Positions 12,301 to 25,912 of a stretch of DNA of 64,000 nucleotides are shown one piece after another. Both the position numbers and the translations under genes were made by a program. The DNA is from Tanytarsus gracilentus. Lineage: Eukaryota > Arthropoda > Insecta > Diptera > Chironomidae. Numbering within the stretch: the first letter of the stretch is position 1; each line of letters starts with the position of its first letter. The stretch is taken from NCBI GenBank assembly GCA_038502055.1, contig JAXRKN010000043.1:2976001-3040000 (forward strand), given 5' to 3'. The notes beneath the pieces were generated by a model. The model did no database searches and was not told the DNA's origin. It saw only the letters and a list, made by a program, of their open reading frames with translations.

Positions 12301-15300
12301 CGCATTTGAATGAAGATTCAAAAAGTGAAAATCAAGATGTGAAAATTTAAAGAAAAAATTTGAATTTTAGTAAATTTTGTTGCCATTTATTTTAATACTT
12401 TTAAATTCCTTAAAAAATTTCCCTTTATATTTTTTGCCTCAAATTTTTCCCTCCTAGGAGCTCCTTTAAAAAAGTCAATTTGAATGTTTTTCAAATTGAA
12501 TTTCAATGAGATTTGAACTTGTTCTCATTTTCATTTCGTTTGTGCTCACAAACACACAATAAACATCCAAATGATGATGATGATACATGAAGTGCTGATA
12601 AAAATAAACTCTCGCGAAATTTTTGGGGATCTTTTTTTTGAGATTGATGAAATTTAATGAGGAAAAGTTTAATCTCGTATTCGACATGAGGAAATATTTT
12701 TTATGTAAGTCATTTTTGGAGATTTCGATGATTTTTTGTAAAACAATTGATTGCTGAGAGCACAAGAACAAAATTTCAATTTTAATTTGAGATTTTCTCA
12801 AATATTTTGGAATTTGTGACAGACGGAACATCTTCACCATGTGACACATTATAAAAATTCATTTCGAACCCTTTTTTTCTTTTCAAATAAATTGCGACAT
12901 AAAGAAATTAAAGCACATGAAAAGATAAAAAGAGGGAAAAAATGCTCACGTTGTGCACGTCTTTAACAAGAGGCAATATGTCAACTCTCACGGGTTAGAT
13001 TGAAACGAATGTTTTTAGTCGAAAGGAGACAGATTTAAGAGCTTTTTCAAAGTTTAGAATTTAAAAATTTAAAACACTTTACAAAAATTTAAAAAAATTA
13101 TTTTGAAAATTTATTCAAAATCAAAAAGCTTTTTTAAACTTTCAATAGATTATGAAATTCAAAGCTTTCATTCGTATCAAATTAACATTTAAAATATTGA
13201 AACGTCAAAAAAGCTTCTGTGTCTGACTTTTCTCGTCTGTTTACATTTTTCATTCGGGAGAGCTTTGAGAGTTCACGAAAGCTCTCGTTGAAATTTGATG
13301 AATCGTATGTGACAAATATTTTACGAAGCTCTTCAAATTCAAGCGACTTTAACCCCACGATGATCATTACTGTCGTCTGCGAATGTTTAAATTTAAACGG
13401 AAAAAATATTTTGAAGCCACAAATTGAGCGACATAAAAAATTATTTCATCTTTCTTTGTGTTCAAAAAGTTGATGTTATTAAACTTTTTTATTTTCTACA
13501 CACTCGACTTAGAACTTCTGTGGAAGAAAAAGGAAATACATAAAAATTAACACAGGAAAGAAAATTTTATCCACGTTCAATATTTTTTTAATGCGTGCTT
13601 ATGAATAAATTCAACAAGGTGGAAAATTGCGATGAACTTGCAAAAAAAAGTAAAGAAGATCAAAATTGGCTTTTATCGAAATTTATTTGAAATCATCTTA
13701 ATGGATTGATTGACAGAATGAAAATTGTTTAAATTTCCGCTTCAGTTTTTGTCTACAAAGCAAAGGTTTAATATAATTTACGCAGCTTTAAAATGCTTTC
13801 AAAATTTAAACTTCTTATGTTTGCTGACTTTTCACCTAAATCAACATTTTCTCTTGGCAGACAACATAAATAACACTAAATTGGTGCCACACAAAAAACA
13901 GCGTTAACTTCTTTTTTACACATAAGTAAAATCTTTTTGTGATGGCGTGTGGTAAATTATTCGCAGATACTTTCCTTTAAATTGCTAATCCATTGTTATT
14001 TATTGCAAAGTTTAGAAGCTAAGGAAGAAGTTAAAGTGCTACCAGCAGATGCTTCTTTAATTAATGTTTGAGAGGTTCATTCCTCCTTTGTGTGACTTCA
14101 GACAATAACGTTGCTAGACACTGCGGAAATTTAGAGAAAAAAGTTTCGAGATTTGAATTTACCATAAAAATAATTTTGAGGTGAAAAACTTTTTTCTCAC
14201 AATTCGACTTCATGTCACTTTTTCAATCACACTAAACAAAATTCATTGAATTAAGAACAAAGTTCTGATCTTTTTTTGACACTTTAGCTTTGCATCCGTG
14301 ATAATGTCACATCGGATGTTTGCGTAGGCAAAAACGAGGCGGCACATGAGGCGAATAATAAAACTTTGTGATGTTTTCTTCGGGCGTACAAGTCGAAATG
14401 CTTTGTATAAAGTCTGACCTCACGCTTCATAAAGAAAAATTGTGAGCTGAATCACACGAAAATTTCGTTTGAGTTCGTTTAGAAAATTTTCCACGATTTT
14501 TTTTTGAAAATATCAGAATCTAAATTTCTTAAATTCGACATTAAAAAGTAATAATTTTTGGTTTCATCCTCAGCACTAACCTCAAAACAGATTCATGTCA
14601 ATGATAATCGCTTTCTAACTTTGTTTGTTTTCCTTTCTCACATGTAGACCTTTTTCACATGTTATCTAGTCCCAACACACACTCAAGCACTTTTTTATCA
14701 AAAATTATTATGACACAAATATATTGCGATAAAAAGAAAAACGTCTTAATATTTTTCATGAGATTATCACATACAAAAAAATTGTGACCTCCACAAATGT
14801 CAGCATGGAATTGCCTGTGGTTACCTTTGATGTGTGATGACTCGTTTGATGAGGTTAATTAAGTGTCACTTAAGTTGATAACTTCTTAACTCAAATTCAA
14901 CTGTTTTTGTCATACGAAATATTTTGAGAATTTGTAGCTCCACTATATATTTTCGAAAACAGACATGATGCATATATTTTTTCATTAATTAAATCTTTTA
15001 TTTTCTAATTTACCATGAATCAAATTACTCGGAACTTTTCAAGCTCAAGCATATTTAATTTAGACAATGCACAACTTCGAGGTAATCAGAAAGTTCCCAG
15101 TCTCTCTAAATGCAAATCCACAACAATCATATTAATTTGCAAACTCTATAACGTTTCTCTAAATAAAAGCTGCCAGCAACAAATAAAGAGCATTCAGAAA
15201 GTTTTAAATTTTATCATGTGAAGCGCAATTTACTCTTGTGATTTTCGACAAGGATGAAACCGCACACATGAAGAGATGAATTGAATCAATGACAAAGCAT

Positions 15301-18300
15301 TGATGCGACAAAATGAAGTGACAATCATGTGGGAAATGGAGCGATAATGAAGTTTCAGGTTACGAGAAATTATTTGCACGTCATCAAATTGCAAGGAATT
15401 GAAAAATTACGTAAATATTTTTTTTAATCATGATTTTATAAATTCGATTTTAGCAACAAGATGTGAATAAAAAATTAAATTTTTAAATTATTTTTCAAGT
15501 TTTCCCTTGCCAAAAAAATTCTATTTTCTCAGTGAATCTTTTCAAGGATGAAACATCATTTTTTACGACCATTGTTCAAGTTTATGATGTTGTTTATTTT
15601 CTTTAAAGTTACTTTTTCGATGTAAAATCGATTTTGGCCTATTTAAACATTTTTTTCCCTATTTAGCTTCATTCTCTTCTTAAATATAACTTTTTAAAGG
15701 AAGATGCTCCCAAGATGAGCTCGTACAATAGACGTTTGAGGATTATAATATCACTGTTCTCTGTTGTAACCATTAAACAATGTTCATAGTCATGACAAGC
15801 GTTGTCTGTGGTTCCTTTTTGTCTGTATTTAATTTTGTGCTTTAAGCGTGTAACGACGGTGGAGATGCGGAAGCAGATAAAGTTATTAGGTTGCGTAAAT
15901 TTGAGGTATTTAATTAGTTGTGTTCATTTTAACATCGTTATTCAGTTAAAAATGGTAGTGATGATATAAAAAAATTTAATTTTTAAATTGAACTTTAAGT
16001 TTAAAAAATATGAAGTAAAAATAATCCGTTAAAAAATTTTTGTATCTGAAGTTCACAACTTTTAAAATTTCACCACGTGACTTTTGTGGTGAATTAAATC
16101 TTTTTTCACCATTTTTAAATTTTCATTTATTTCCAGTTTCTTAAAAACTTAAAGTTTAAAAAAGCTCAAATTTATGCTGACTTTTAAAACACCCTAAATT
16201 GATAAAATTTTTGACCTTTTTCACCAAAAATTACAACACCAAAAGCTATTTACCCAATAAAACTAACATTCATTTATTTTCCTTGATCCGCATTGAAAAA
16301 TTGATTGTAGTCAAAACATTGCTATTATTCAATTCAATAAAAAAAAGCTCTGTTTGCTGTAAATGTTTTTCCGAGCTCAAATTTAGCCTCATGTATGTAT
16401 AGGCAATAAAAATAACAGAAGATGAATAATTTTTGAAGGATAATAAAATGAGAATTTATTGGCGAAGTCATAAATTTGTAGTTTTTACCTTTTTATTACT
16501 GGTTTTAGTCTTGAGGGCAGTTAATGATGGAAAATCATGAAAATAGTTGGAAAAATTTAATCACGTAAGTGCTTTGGATCACTTAAATTTATCTTTAACG
16601 AAATACGCAAATTTTTATTCTCGCAGGAAAAAAATAATCAAATTCCAAACAGCGACAACTCAACGTGCACGTGTAAGTAAAAGCTTTCACCTTTTTCATG
16701 CCCAAAAAGACAACATTTCTGCTTGTTTGCTAAAAAAATATAGAAACTGAGCGATTTGCGTCAGTCAAGTAAACACTTTGAAGATTGTTGAAGCATAGGA
16801 AAGCTCAAAATTTTACATCATTTTTTTCTTTTTGACATTATAGCTCCGCTATTCATTTTAATGGACAAAATTAAAGTAAATTCTGAAAAATTCATTACCT
16901 AAGAGCTTTTGAAAAAATCAACAGAACAAAATCTATTTCAATTTAAACCACAATGTCCTTCTCAGAAAAGCTTCTTGCAGTCATCTATTAAAAAGAATTT
17001 AAAAAGAAAAATATTTTTATTTCAGATAAATTTTTTTTATGGTTCAGCAATTTTTTTATTAAGTGGCTTTACAATTCCATTTATTGTTTAAAATGGATCA
17101 TTTAAAAGTTTTGTCATTTCCAATAAAAATCTAAAGTTTTTTAAAAAATCTGAAAGTTTTTAAACAAAATTTAGAAAAAAATTGTACTAAAAAGTTTTGA
17201 AAAATTCGTGTCCCAAATTTTTAAAAAAATATTATCTAACTTTATTTCCTTTATTTGTTCAATCGACAGGATAATCGATTTGAATCGAGGGGTAAAATCT
17301 GCTTTATAAGAAAAAGTAATTCAATATTTAAGATGAAAAACTCATCAAAAGAAGTAGAAGAAAAAAGATTAAGGATATTTTACAAAAATTTACCTTCGAG
17401 GGAGAAAAAATTTTATCAAGCAAAAAAACAATTTTAATCGAGCTTTTTTCCGTTCTTGAGGGTATAAAAAGTATTTCATGAGCTGCATTCATCGTGATGT
17501 TGATAGCGATTGACGTAAACAAACAAAATTATGTTTTGCAATTTTCCTCGAAATTTTTAATGCTAGGAGATTGCAATGAAGGTAAGATATCTTATTATCT
17601 CCATGTAAACAAAGCCTTTGAAGCTTTTTGTATTGATTTAAAAGTTTTGCTTAATGCAAAAGTAGTTATTAAAAATATTGTTTATCGTATTGAAATTAAT
17701 ACTTTTTGTAGAGTCTTCAAAATAAAGATTGAATTTCATACAGTAAAAATTCTTCTCATAAATTCGAAGGTATTTTGTGACAGTTCTTACAGCTCGTGTT
17801 CCACATAAACAACTTCATCTTGAAAATTATCGTTAATTAACGGAAATTGACGTACATTAAAAATTTATGTTTGATGGAAATTAATGGCACTAAAGCATAT
17901 AGAAAAAACTAAATTGCTCTATTACTATTTTATTTATATCACTATCGCATGAAATTATCTGTAGGTGATGGAAATTTATGGTCATTTTGTTTCACTTTCA
18001 ATTTATATGCAAAAAGCAATCATAAAATCTCTCTTCTTAAATAAAAACCATAAAAATTCCATTTTCAGCAGTTAAATTGCATTTACATAATTCAAGCACT
18101 ATTGCCGCTGTCCACTTAAAGCTTGCCTAGAACACGAACAGGCAGACATTGCTTTCTAATAATAAAAAATATTTTTATATGATTAAATGCATTTATAAAC
18201 TGTGAAAAAATGTTGATGATTCTCGCATGTCATTTTATCATAAAGTTTTTTTATACAAATGAAAAAGTTTACCGTGTTGCAGAATTTTAAGGCAAAAAAT

Positions 18301-19790
18301 TTCTTGTCGACTTATTTGAGAGCTTTTATGTTAAAAGTTTCAACGAGTGTCAAAAGCTTTTCGTTATAAAAAAAAAGTTCTAAGATTTTTTAAAGTTGAT
18401 TGTTTTGAAATAAAAAATTCAAGTTAAATAATTTTTTCCATATAAACTTTTTAATTCAATTAAAATTTAAAAAAATAATAAATTTTTTATATAATTAAAT
18501 TATATTTTTGGATTAATACAAAGCAAAAATGTAAAAACATTAAAGTAATTAGAAATTGAATTAATACTCGTTCAATTAACTTTTTTTATAATAACTTCAA
18601 TCTTTTACGTAAACCTTTCACTCATATTTCAATTGACAACAATTTAATTACAAAACTTAATTGAGATTGCCAGCAACGCAACCCTTTTTCGATGCTTTTA
18701 GAAAATTCTCTTTTGAAGTTCTCAAATACCCGAAGGAGTTTTCGAGGAAGTACGCTGTAAAATTTTAAAGCACAAAGTGTCTGAAAACCTCATAATGCTA
18801 CTTTGTATAATAAGATTCTTGTCTCGCTGAAGCGTACTTTCGAGCCCTGAAGAGACGCTAAAATGAACATTTTCAATTATTTTAATGAGTTTCATCGTTG
18901 TCGAATTTTCTTCGCTGCTAAATTCTCGTGGCTCGTTATTTTCGTCTCAAAAGCTTGAAATCAGCTGATTATTGGAAAATTTTCACGGACTTTAGTAGCC
19001 TGTCGGTTGAGATTTGCAAAAGCTGACCATATTTTTTTAATTTTACATGACAGTCCTGGATTTTCATGAAATGTACTTGATTTGAAAAATTTCCTGGATT
19101 TTCAATTAAATTTCCTTAAATATTAAAAAATTGAATTCATCCTAAATTTAATTTCAAAAACATCAGAAGTGAAAATCAACATTTTTATCAATAATCTTCC
19201 ACGAAATGAAATCGTCACGTTCAATTTGTGAGGCCTGAAATTGATTCAAATTCAACAAAATCTGATTAAGTGGTTTTGTCATGTTCAACTTTTATTGCGA
19301 GTAAAAAAAATATTTTCTTCGAAGTGTCATAAAAATAAATTTACAGCAATTTGTCGTTACAAAATAATTTTTGAATTTTGGTTAAATATTTTATGAATTT
19401 TTTTATTCACTGAAATTCATCAGCGTTTGATACTTTTTTCTATCACATTTTTTGAGATTTTTGATCGACTTTGGAAAATTTGAAAATTGAAAAAATCATA
19501 AAATTTTAACGGCTTTAATTTGAAAATCTTAAAAAATACGTTAAAAATTTGAAACTTAACTTTTTAATTTTCTTTTTTTAGGAACGTTTCAAATCAAATA
19601 AATCCGTTAAAATTTTCGAAATTTCTCTACGATGAATTTTCAATTAAATTTGCTTTCGAGAAGTTAATTAAAGAACAACAGAGAAGGATATTAATTGAGA
19701 ATCAATTAAAAGATTAATTGTTGAGTAATTTCTCTTTACAGAGAGACACGAGTCAGGAGAGGATGAAGATGGAGGCACAAATTGACTTTT
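6371..19790. other. Gene-poor AT-rich region, 13.4 kb
   Basis: I see no supported protein gene on either strand. The open frames (for example 7772-8017, 12052-12309, 12475-12849 on the minus strand, 13219-13473 and 17494-17808) have no recognisable domains and composition typical of A/T-rich random translation, and I could not build consistent splice models from them. The region may be intergenic or a large intron of a gene extending beyond what I can recognise. A short inverted repeat near 16070-16097 (TTCACCAC ... GTGGTGAA) and a CACCCCTTG word at 10119-10127 are the only patterned sites noted. Confidence 0.5.
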
Positions 19791-22700
19791 TTAATTTCCT
19801 TTTTCTTCCTTAACTTCTGGATATTCTAATTTAGCGCCAGGTTCGCACTTGAATTTGGGACAGCAGTATGGGAAAGCAGCTGTCTTGTTGGTGGCGTCGG
19901 TGTCGAGCTTGCATTTGTCGTTGGCAAGTGGCAATGGACCACAATCCTCAACCAACTCAAGCAATCTGTAATTGAAAAGTTTAATTGAATTTAATTAAAT
20001 TAAATTTCGCTAAAAATTATTACTTTGGTGGATTGTCTTCACTGACGACGCAAGTTGATCTTCCACAGAATGGCGACAACTCCCATGACTTGCCAGGTTC
20101 AACTGTTGCGCAACGTGTGCTGGCGAAACACATTCCGGGGAAATCTGCAATGAAAGAAAGAATTTTGTTTAAATCTCAAATCTTTATGACATTTTCATGG
20201 TGATTTTTGTTCGCTTGAATGTCACTAAATACAGCGCAGAGCACATGCTAGAGATTTTTCCACTCTACTTAATAAAGTGAGAGGAATTTATAAAGCGAAA
20301 GATTATATTTTATTGTTCTAACATGGGTTGAATATGTTTGAGGTTAAAATTATGAAATGTTAAAAATATAACGGCTTTTTAAATTTCAAAATATAAAACA
20401 GTTTTTATTTTGAGTTTTAAAAATTTTGATAATATTAAAAAAATTAAAAAAAAATTTAAAATTATGTTTTTAAAAATTTAACGGTCCTCAAAATTTTAAA
20501 AAAAATTTTAAATTTCAATAATTTAAAATTTTTTTCGTTAAATTCACTTTCTTTTAACCCTTCTCACAAACATTATTGCACAATCATTTTATCAAGAATG
20601 AAAGCTTAAAATATTTCGATGATTTTCAAAGAATCTCAAGGTGGCAATTTTGCATAAACACGAAACTTTATTAAAGAACTGCAGAAAAGATATTTTTGAT
20701 AATTTTAAAAAGCTCATGAAGATGTATAAAGACGTAAAAACTTCACAGAGATAATTTTGTTGCACGTTTAATGGAACTTGATACGAAAAAGGAAAAAGTG
20801 TGACCTAAATTTTTGGATGTCGCTTCCATTTCAACCTAGATGTGTCAGAATTCTTTTTCTTTTCGATTAATAATTTTTCGATCTTGTAATGCAATGAAAC
20901 CATAAATCAATGTTCTCTTCAATCTCACGCATGACACGACGTAATAAACACTTCACATAAAATTTTCGTCCATTGAAAGTAAACAAAATCATTTATTTTT
21001 ACGAACAAATGTTGCTTAGAAAAAAAACTTGCGTCTCTCCGGAAGCTCAAATTGAATCATAAAATTTTTTATCATTATTCACTCGGTGTAAAAATTTATT
21101 TTAAATTTTTTGTCCTACGCATCTTTGAATTGAAGTTCAGAACGGAGAAATAGGAGCGCAATTTTGCTTTTATATGTCTTTAAACTTTTAAGAAAAAAAA
21201 TTTTGAATGGAAAAATTTGTATGAACCCAAAAAGTAGCAAAAAAGAAAATTTGACTTTATTAGGATTCGAACCCTCAACCAAAAAGTTGAGAGAGAATTT
21301 TAAAGTTTTTTGAGGAGAGCGAGCTAATCTTCTTACTCTCTTTTAAGATGTAAAATTGTACCAAAAAAATATTAAAGCTTTAAATATTTAATAACTCCTC
21401 CAAAGGTTGGAAACTCGATATTAAAGAAATTTAATTTTAAAAGTTTATGGTCAGAAAGATTAAACAAAGTCAATGGTTTTGCGCTCAATAAATCACAAGA
21501 AAAATACAACGGTTAAAAATGATAAAAACCAGCACATTAAGTTTCAATTTCAGGAGATTGAAAAGTTCGTAGAAGCATTTAATCTTGAGAATGAAAATAA
21601 ATTTTCCACACCGCATAAGCTTGACCCGAAGAATCAACAGATTAAAAGCAATTTTATTGGGGCTCACTTGAGAGAACTTTAAATGCGATTAATTTTGAAC
21701 CTATTCGACTTTCACCATTGCGCGGTGAATTATTGACAGCAATTTTTCTCCACGACTGACTCTGTAATGGCAAAATAAATTTATGAGGTGCGTAAGAATG
21801 ATGAGAAAAATTTGCCGAAAAATTTTATGACGAACATCAATCAACTTTTAGTGATTGAGTTCTTAATATTTAACGAACATCAATTAAGTATTTTTTTGTT
21901 GACTCGAAATTCAATATTAAATTGTTTTTATTTACAATTTAACACGTCACAGTCTGCTGGTTATTTGCACCTCAATTTAAACGAGTCAGTACAACAATTA
22001 ATTTTCGTTCATCATCGTGCGATAAAATGCAATTTAAAACTTTTTTCTCTCGGGTGTGTTTAAGCTCGAAAAAAAGGTCGAATCGATTGTGCAACATCAG
22101 CGAGATGAAAGTGAAATTTCGCACTCAATTTCTTTCGTAATTTTTTTCTTCTCTCTTCATCATTATCGACATCGCGAGTCGTTGAATCACATTTTCAAGA
22201 TCGCGTGTGGGATTTTTTTAACACAGAAAAGTTTTGCATTTTTTTCGCTCCTTTCACTCAATAGTTTTAAAATTGTCTTCTGGAAGTTTCGTTTGGTTTT
22301 TATTTAAATCTGGGATTTATTTTTTAATCTAGGATTAAAATTTTCAATATGTAGCGAAAAAATTTTAGGTGTCGGTAAACGAATTTAAATGACATTAAAA
22401 TCTAGCAAGTTCAATCACGGAAGCTGTCGCTTTTGTTCAAAGCAACAACGTCAGAAAATTAATCAGATTATTGCATTAAAATGGAACCGTTTGCTTAAAC
22501 TACAACAATTACACACAGCGTGCGAGTTGACACAAATCAAGTTGAATTGCAGACAATTAGCATAAAAAATTAGGCGGGCTGAACAATTTTTAGAACGAGT
22601 TTGTTGCATGTTTTTTAAAGAGAAGTTGTGCAGTGACCGCATCAAGTTTCATGCAAGTCTTTACCAGTCCATGACTAACCACATCAATTAGCACTTTGAG

Positions 22701-25165
22701 TTTCAAACTTTGATGTGGATTTGGTTGAAATTGAAACAAACTTTTTAAATTTAGGGTAAATTAGCATAATTTCGTGAATCTCATTAATTTAAATTATTAA
22801 AAATTTGTTAATAATTTTCAACCCTGATTACCCTCAAAATTTAATTTCCGAGTCATAACAAAAATTATTCAAAAATCTTTTAATTAGCAAACAATCAACT
22901 TTTTTGCCACTGAATAATTTACTTTTTAATCTCACACATGCTCGCAATTTATCATTCAGATCCAAGGCAGAATAAAAAATTTAATGCAGAGCTAAAAAAA
23001 TTAAAATTCAAGTCTTTCATTGAAAAAAATCTGTATTACGGAAAAATACGTAAAGCTCAACACGAAGCACTTTAATTGCAACTAAAAGAAAAAAAAAACA
23101 ATGCCAATTGTTTATTTAATTAAAATTCAATTAAGCTTCTGACGTTGATGTTCGAGACAGTAAACCACAATATTATTGTCCTCAATGAGTGCGCAACAAC
23201 AAAGTTATTGAAGCACTTTAAGTTCGCATCCACATGCCGTGCATTAAAGCTCTCGATAGAATATTTTCGACCTTTATCCAAGCTATGATTTATAGACAGC
23301 GATTGTAGACACATTAAATCATTGCCAGCAGCGAGTCTATAGACACTAACTTACATTCATGTCTGTATGGAAAATTATCGAGCAAATGCAATTAGATTTT
23401 CTTCTTATTCTTTCAGCAAACAAGATTTAGTCACGTCGCAAGCTGTTGGATGCATGAAAGGAAACTTTTATAAGTAGGTGGATTTTATGGAGACAGTGAT
23501 TTGTGCTATGTGCAAATCCTCGTTGACCTTGTTAATGCGATTTAGAAACATATTGACGAGAAAAACTTAAATTTAGAGAAAGAAAAAGTTTATAAAGAGA
23601 TGAAAATTTTTTTTAATTTAAATTTTAAACTGAAATTTAAAATTCTTAAAATACTTAACTTTTATAAAAGAGAAAATTATTCATGCCATAAAAATCAATC
23701 AATCTCAATTTTACAGCAAAATTTTTTGACCAGTAAATTCAGATTTTATTTCCATCAACAATTTCATGCATGATTGATCGACAAAAATATTCAGCGACCT
23801 TTCAAAAGTTCACACTCATACACACGCAAAAGTGAGATGGGTTAAAATTGTTTAAAATTACAGCGAGAAAATAATTAGAACATAATTCCGTTTCCTCTTC
23901 AGTTGCAGAGACAGCAGCGATGGTGCTCAGTTCACATTAAATTATTACTTGAGTTACATTGAAGTTAAACTGTTGTTAAATATGTCAAGCAGTGGTAACT
24001 TGGAAAAAATCTATTTAAAATTAACGGACTAAATTTATTTAAATTCTTTCGAATTTTAAATTTTTTAAAAAAATCAAAAGTTTCCATTCTTCGTTTTGAT
24101 GCACACGCTAATGACAAAAGAATAATTATAGAGCTTTGAATGCGTGACTCGATGTCATTGTGCTACTGAAAAATTCACCAAAAGCTCAGCATCTCATTAA
24201 ATTACACGCAACGTCCCATAAATTTAATCAAATAATAATTAATGCTCTCTCGCGTTCACTCTAATTAAATGAAATCTATTGTTAATTAAAAATTTCAATC
24301 GAGAACCTTCGCTGGTCGACAAAGCGAATTAAATTGCCACATTTCTGGTTAATTTCATATTGCACTGCCTTAACTCAAACACAAACGTGATATCGTGCCA
24401 CACACAGCATGAGCTCGTATAAATGCAGACAAAGTTGTCAATTGTCGAGGCGATTACATAATTTGACACTTTTATCCATATATGCTCCGCTTGTCGATTT
24501 TAACGGTGAATTTTTTTTGCATTTTTAATTTCAATGAGAGTGAAATTTTCATTTTTTAGCTTGATTATGCACGAGTGAATGAGTGACAGTTTTGAAGAAT
24601 AAAAAGTAAAATTAAGTGAGAGTTTGGAAAAAAATATTTAAGTGTTCAAAAATGATATACCATCCCCACAAATTTTTTCTTAAATTTAGGATTCGAACCT
24701 TTAACTTTACTTGAAGTTTAACTTTTTAATTTTTAATTCTTTCTTAATCAATACAAAATCTTTAATTTATTATCAAAAATTCCGAATATTTTGCAAAAAA
24801 ATTCCCATCACGACATCAAAAGCAATAAAAACTCACAAGTGATCCAGAAAAATAATAAAAAAATTATGAGCGACGTAAATAAGAAGAAGAAAATATTTAA
24901 ATTGAGCTGAATTAAATGAAATTAAAGTTAACGAGATTTGTCATCATCTTTCCTCACATTGTGTTCAACCTTCAGTAATGGACGTGATTACCATATTCGT
25001 AATCTACGAAATAATTTGTCACTTCCTCGACAATACAAAAAACTTACCTCGCAAAACATCAGCGGGGATCAATCTCTTGTAGATTTTAAGCTCGTCCTTA
25101 TTTTCTTGTGCGAGAGCATAGAACAAGGCAGCGCTCAAAACTAATCCAAAAATGGCGAATTTCAT
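19791..25165 (-). CDS. Secreted single-domain von Willebrand factor type C (SVWC, Vago/La1-like) protein
   Basis: Three minus-strand exons, 25165-25048, 20144-20024 and 19965-19791, join in frame into 138 codons (137 residues). Intron 1 is 4.9 kb and intron 2 is 58 bp, both GT-AG. The ATG at 25165 opens a clear signal peptide (residues 1-19, MKFAIFGLVLSAALFYALA). The mature part has nine cysteines, including GMCF, TRCATV, FCGRSTC, EDCGPL, and the diagnostic YCCPKFKC near the C terminus. This matches the arthropod SVWC family of small secreted proteins. Known members include Vago, induced by virus through Dicer-2 in flies and mosquitoes, and many proteins labelled La1-like. It ends in an acidic/lysine tail (YPEVKEEKGN). 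The role here (antiviral cytokine, nutritional response or other) cannot be decided from sequence. An initiator-like TCAGTT lies on the minus strand at about 25265-25271, roughly 100 bases upstream of the ATG. The long intron carries tRNA-like fragments annotated separately. Confidence 0.85.
21228..21335 (-). repeat. tRNA-like / SINE-like fragment, copy 1
   Basis: Within intron 1 of the SVWC gene. On the minus strand it has an A-box-like stretch (GATTAGCTCGCTCTCC, about 21315-21330), a short stem-loop (CTCAAC ... GTTGAG, plus 21274-21291), a perfect RNA polymerase III box B (GGTTCGAATCC, plus 21263-21273) and a T-run downstream that could end Pol III transcription. No acceptor stem pairs, so it is not an intact tRNA gene. 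It aligns with the copy at 25708-25817 at box A, at box B and in the T-rich trailer. Confidence 0.55.
24680..24725 (-). repeat. tRNA-like box-B fragment, copy 3
   Basis: Minus strand GGTTCGAATCC at plus 24689-24699, preceded (minus strand) by a 5-bp stem with a 6-base loop (AACTT ... AAGTT, plus 24703-24718). The 19 bases AAATTTAGGATTCGAACCT are shared exactly with the copy at 25871-25889. No clear A box is seen. Confidence 0.45.
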
Positions 25166-25707
25166 TTTTAAAAAATTTATTTGTTCACTTCACCCAGAAC
25201 TCAAAACACTTGAAAAAGTTTTTTTTATGAGAGTTTTAACTCCGACCTGGTCGTCGCGAAAGTTCAACTGAGAATGGCTCGATTTACACAGATGGGGTCG
25301 TTGGTTATACTTTATATTTTATTTTTTCGTCGCGGCACTGTGTGGAGAGTGGGGAATATGCGAAATCTAGAAACTATCAAGGTATTCATACTTTGTGTAT
25401 GTTTATCTCTCTCTGAGACTGTCTGAGCGTCTCATTTTTCATGTGAATGTGTGTGCTCCAATGAGTCACTCACTTGCTTATTGTCGAGGACTGAACTTAC
25501 AGACCGGCACATTGAATTAAAGTTGAATTGCTGCTATCTGTTGCTATATTTTTTATGTGCACTGATTTTTTACTCTCTTCTTTGTGTTCACCGTTTTATG
25601 ATCAAACAAAACCAACACAAAAAAATTAAGCAGAGTTGGAAAACAAAATTTAAGAATTTTTCATTTTTTAAACAAATTTTAAGAGTTAAAATTTCTTTGT
25701 GAGACAT

Positions 25708-25817
25708 CAAAAAAGCAAAAAAAAAATTTGCTTTAATGAGGATTCGAACTTACGTCTAAAAATTTTAGAGAAAATTGTAAATTTTAATAGTCAGATGAGA
25801 GCACGCTAATCTTCATG
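25708..25817 (-). repeat. tRNA-like / SINE-like fragment, copy 2
   Basis: On the minus strand: an A-box-like GATTAGCGTGCTCTCATC (about 25794-25811), a short stem-loop (TCTAAAA ... TTTTAGA), a box B with one change from copy 1 (AGTTCGAATCC, plus 25740-25750), then ATTAAAGCAAATTTT and a long T-run. Copy 1 has almost the same trailer (AATAAAGTCAAATTTTC), so the two are related beyond the tRNA-like boxes. Confidence 0.55.
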
Positions 25818-25867
25818 CAAAATTTTGATAAAAATGTTATTTTTTTTGTCAATTATATTTTATATTT

Positions 25868-25912
25868 TTTAAATTTAGGATTCGAACCTAATTTTACAAA
25901 ACTCAAAATCGT
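25868..25912 (-). repeat. tRNA-like box-B fragment, copy 4
   Basis: Minus strand GGTTCGAATCC at plus 25878-25888, with a potential ATTTT/AAAAT stem (plus 25891-25909) where the other copies also place a stem-loop. The flank AAATTTAGGATTCGAACCT is identical to that of the copy at 24680-24725. It lies only about 60 bases from copy 2. Confidence 0.45.

Noticed and set aside
21228..25912. Functional tRNA genes
   Set aside because: Box B is good but no 7-bp acceptor stem or anticodon arm could be folded around any of the four sites.
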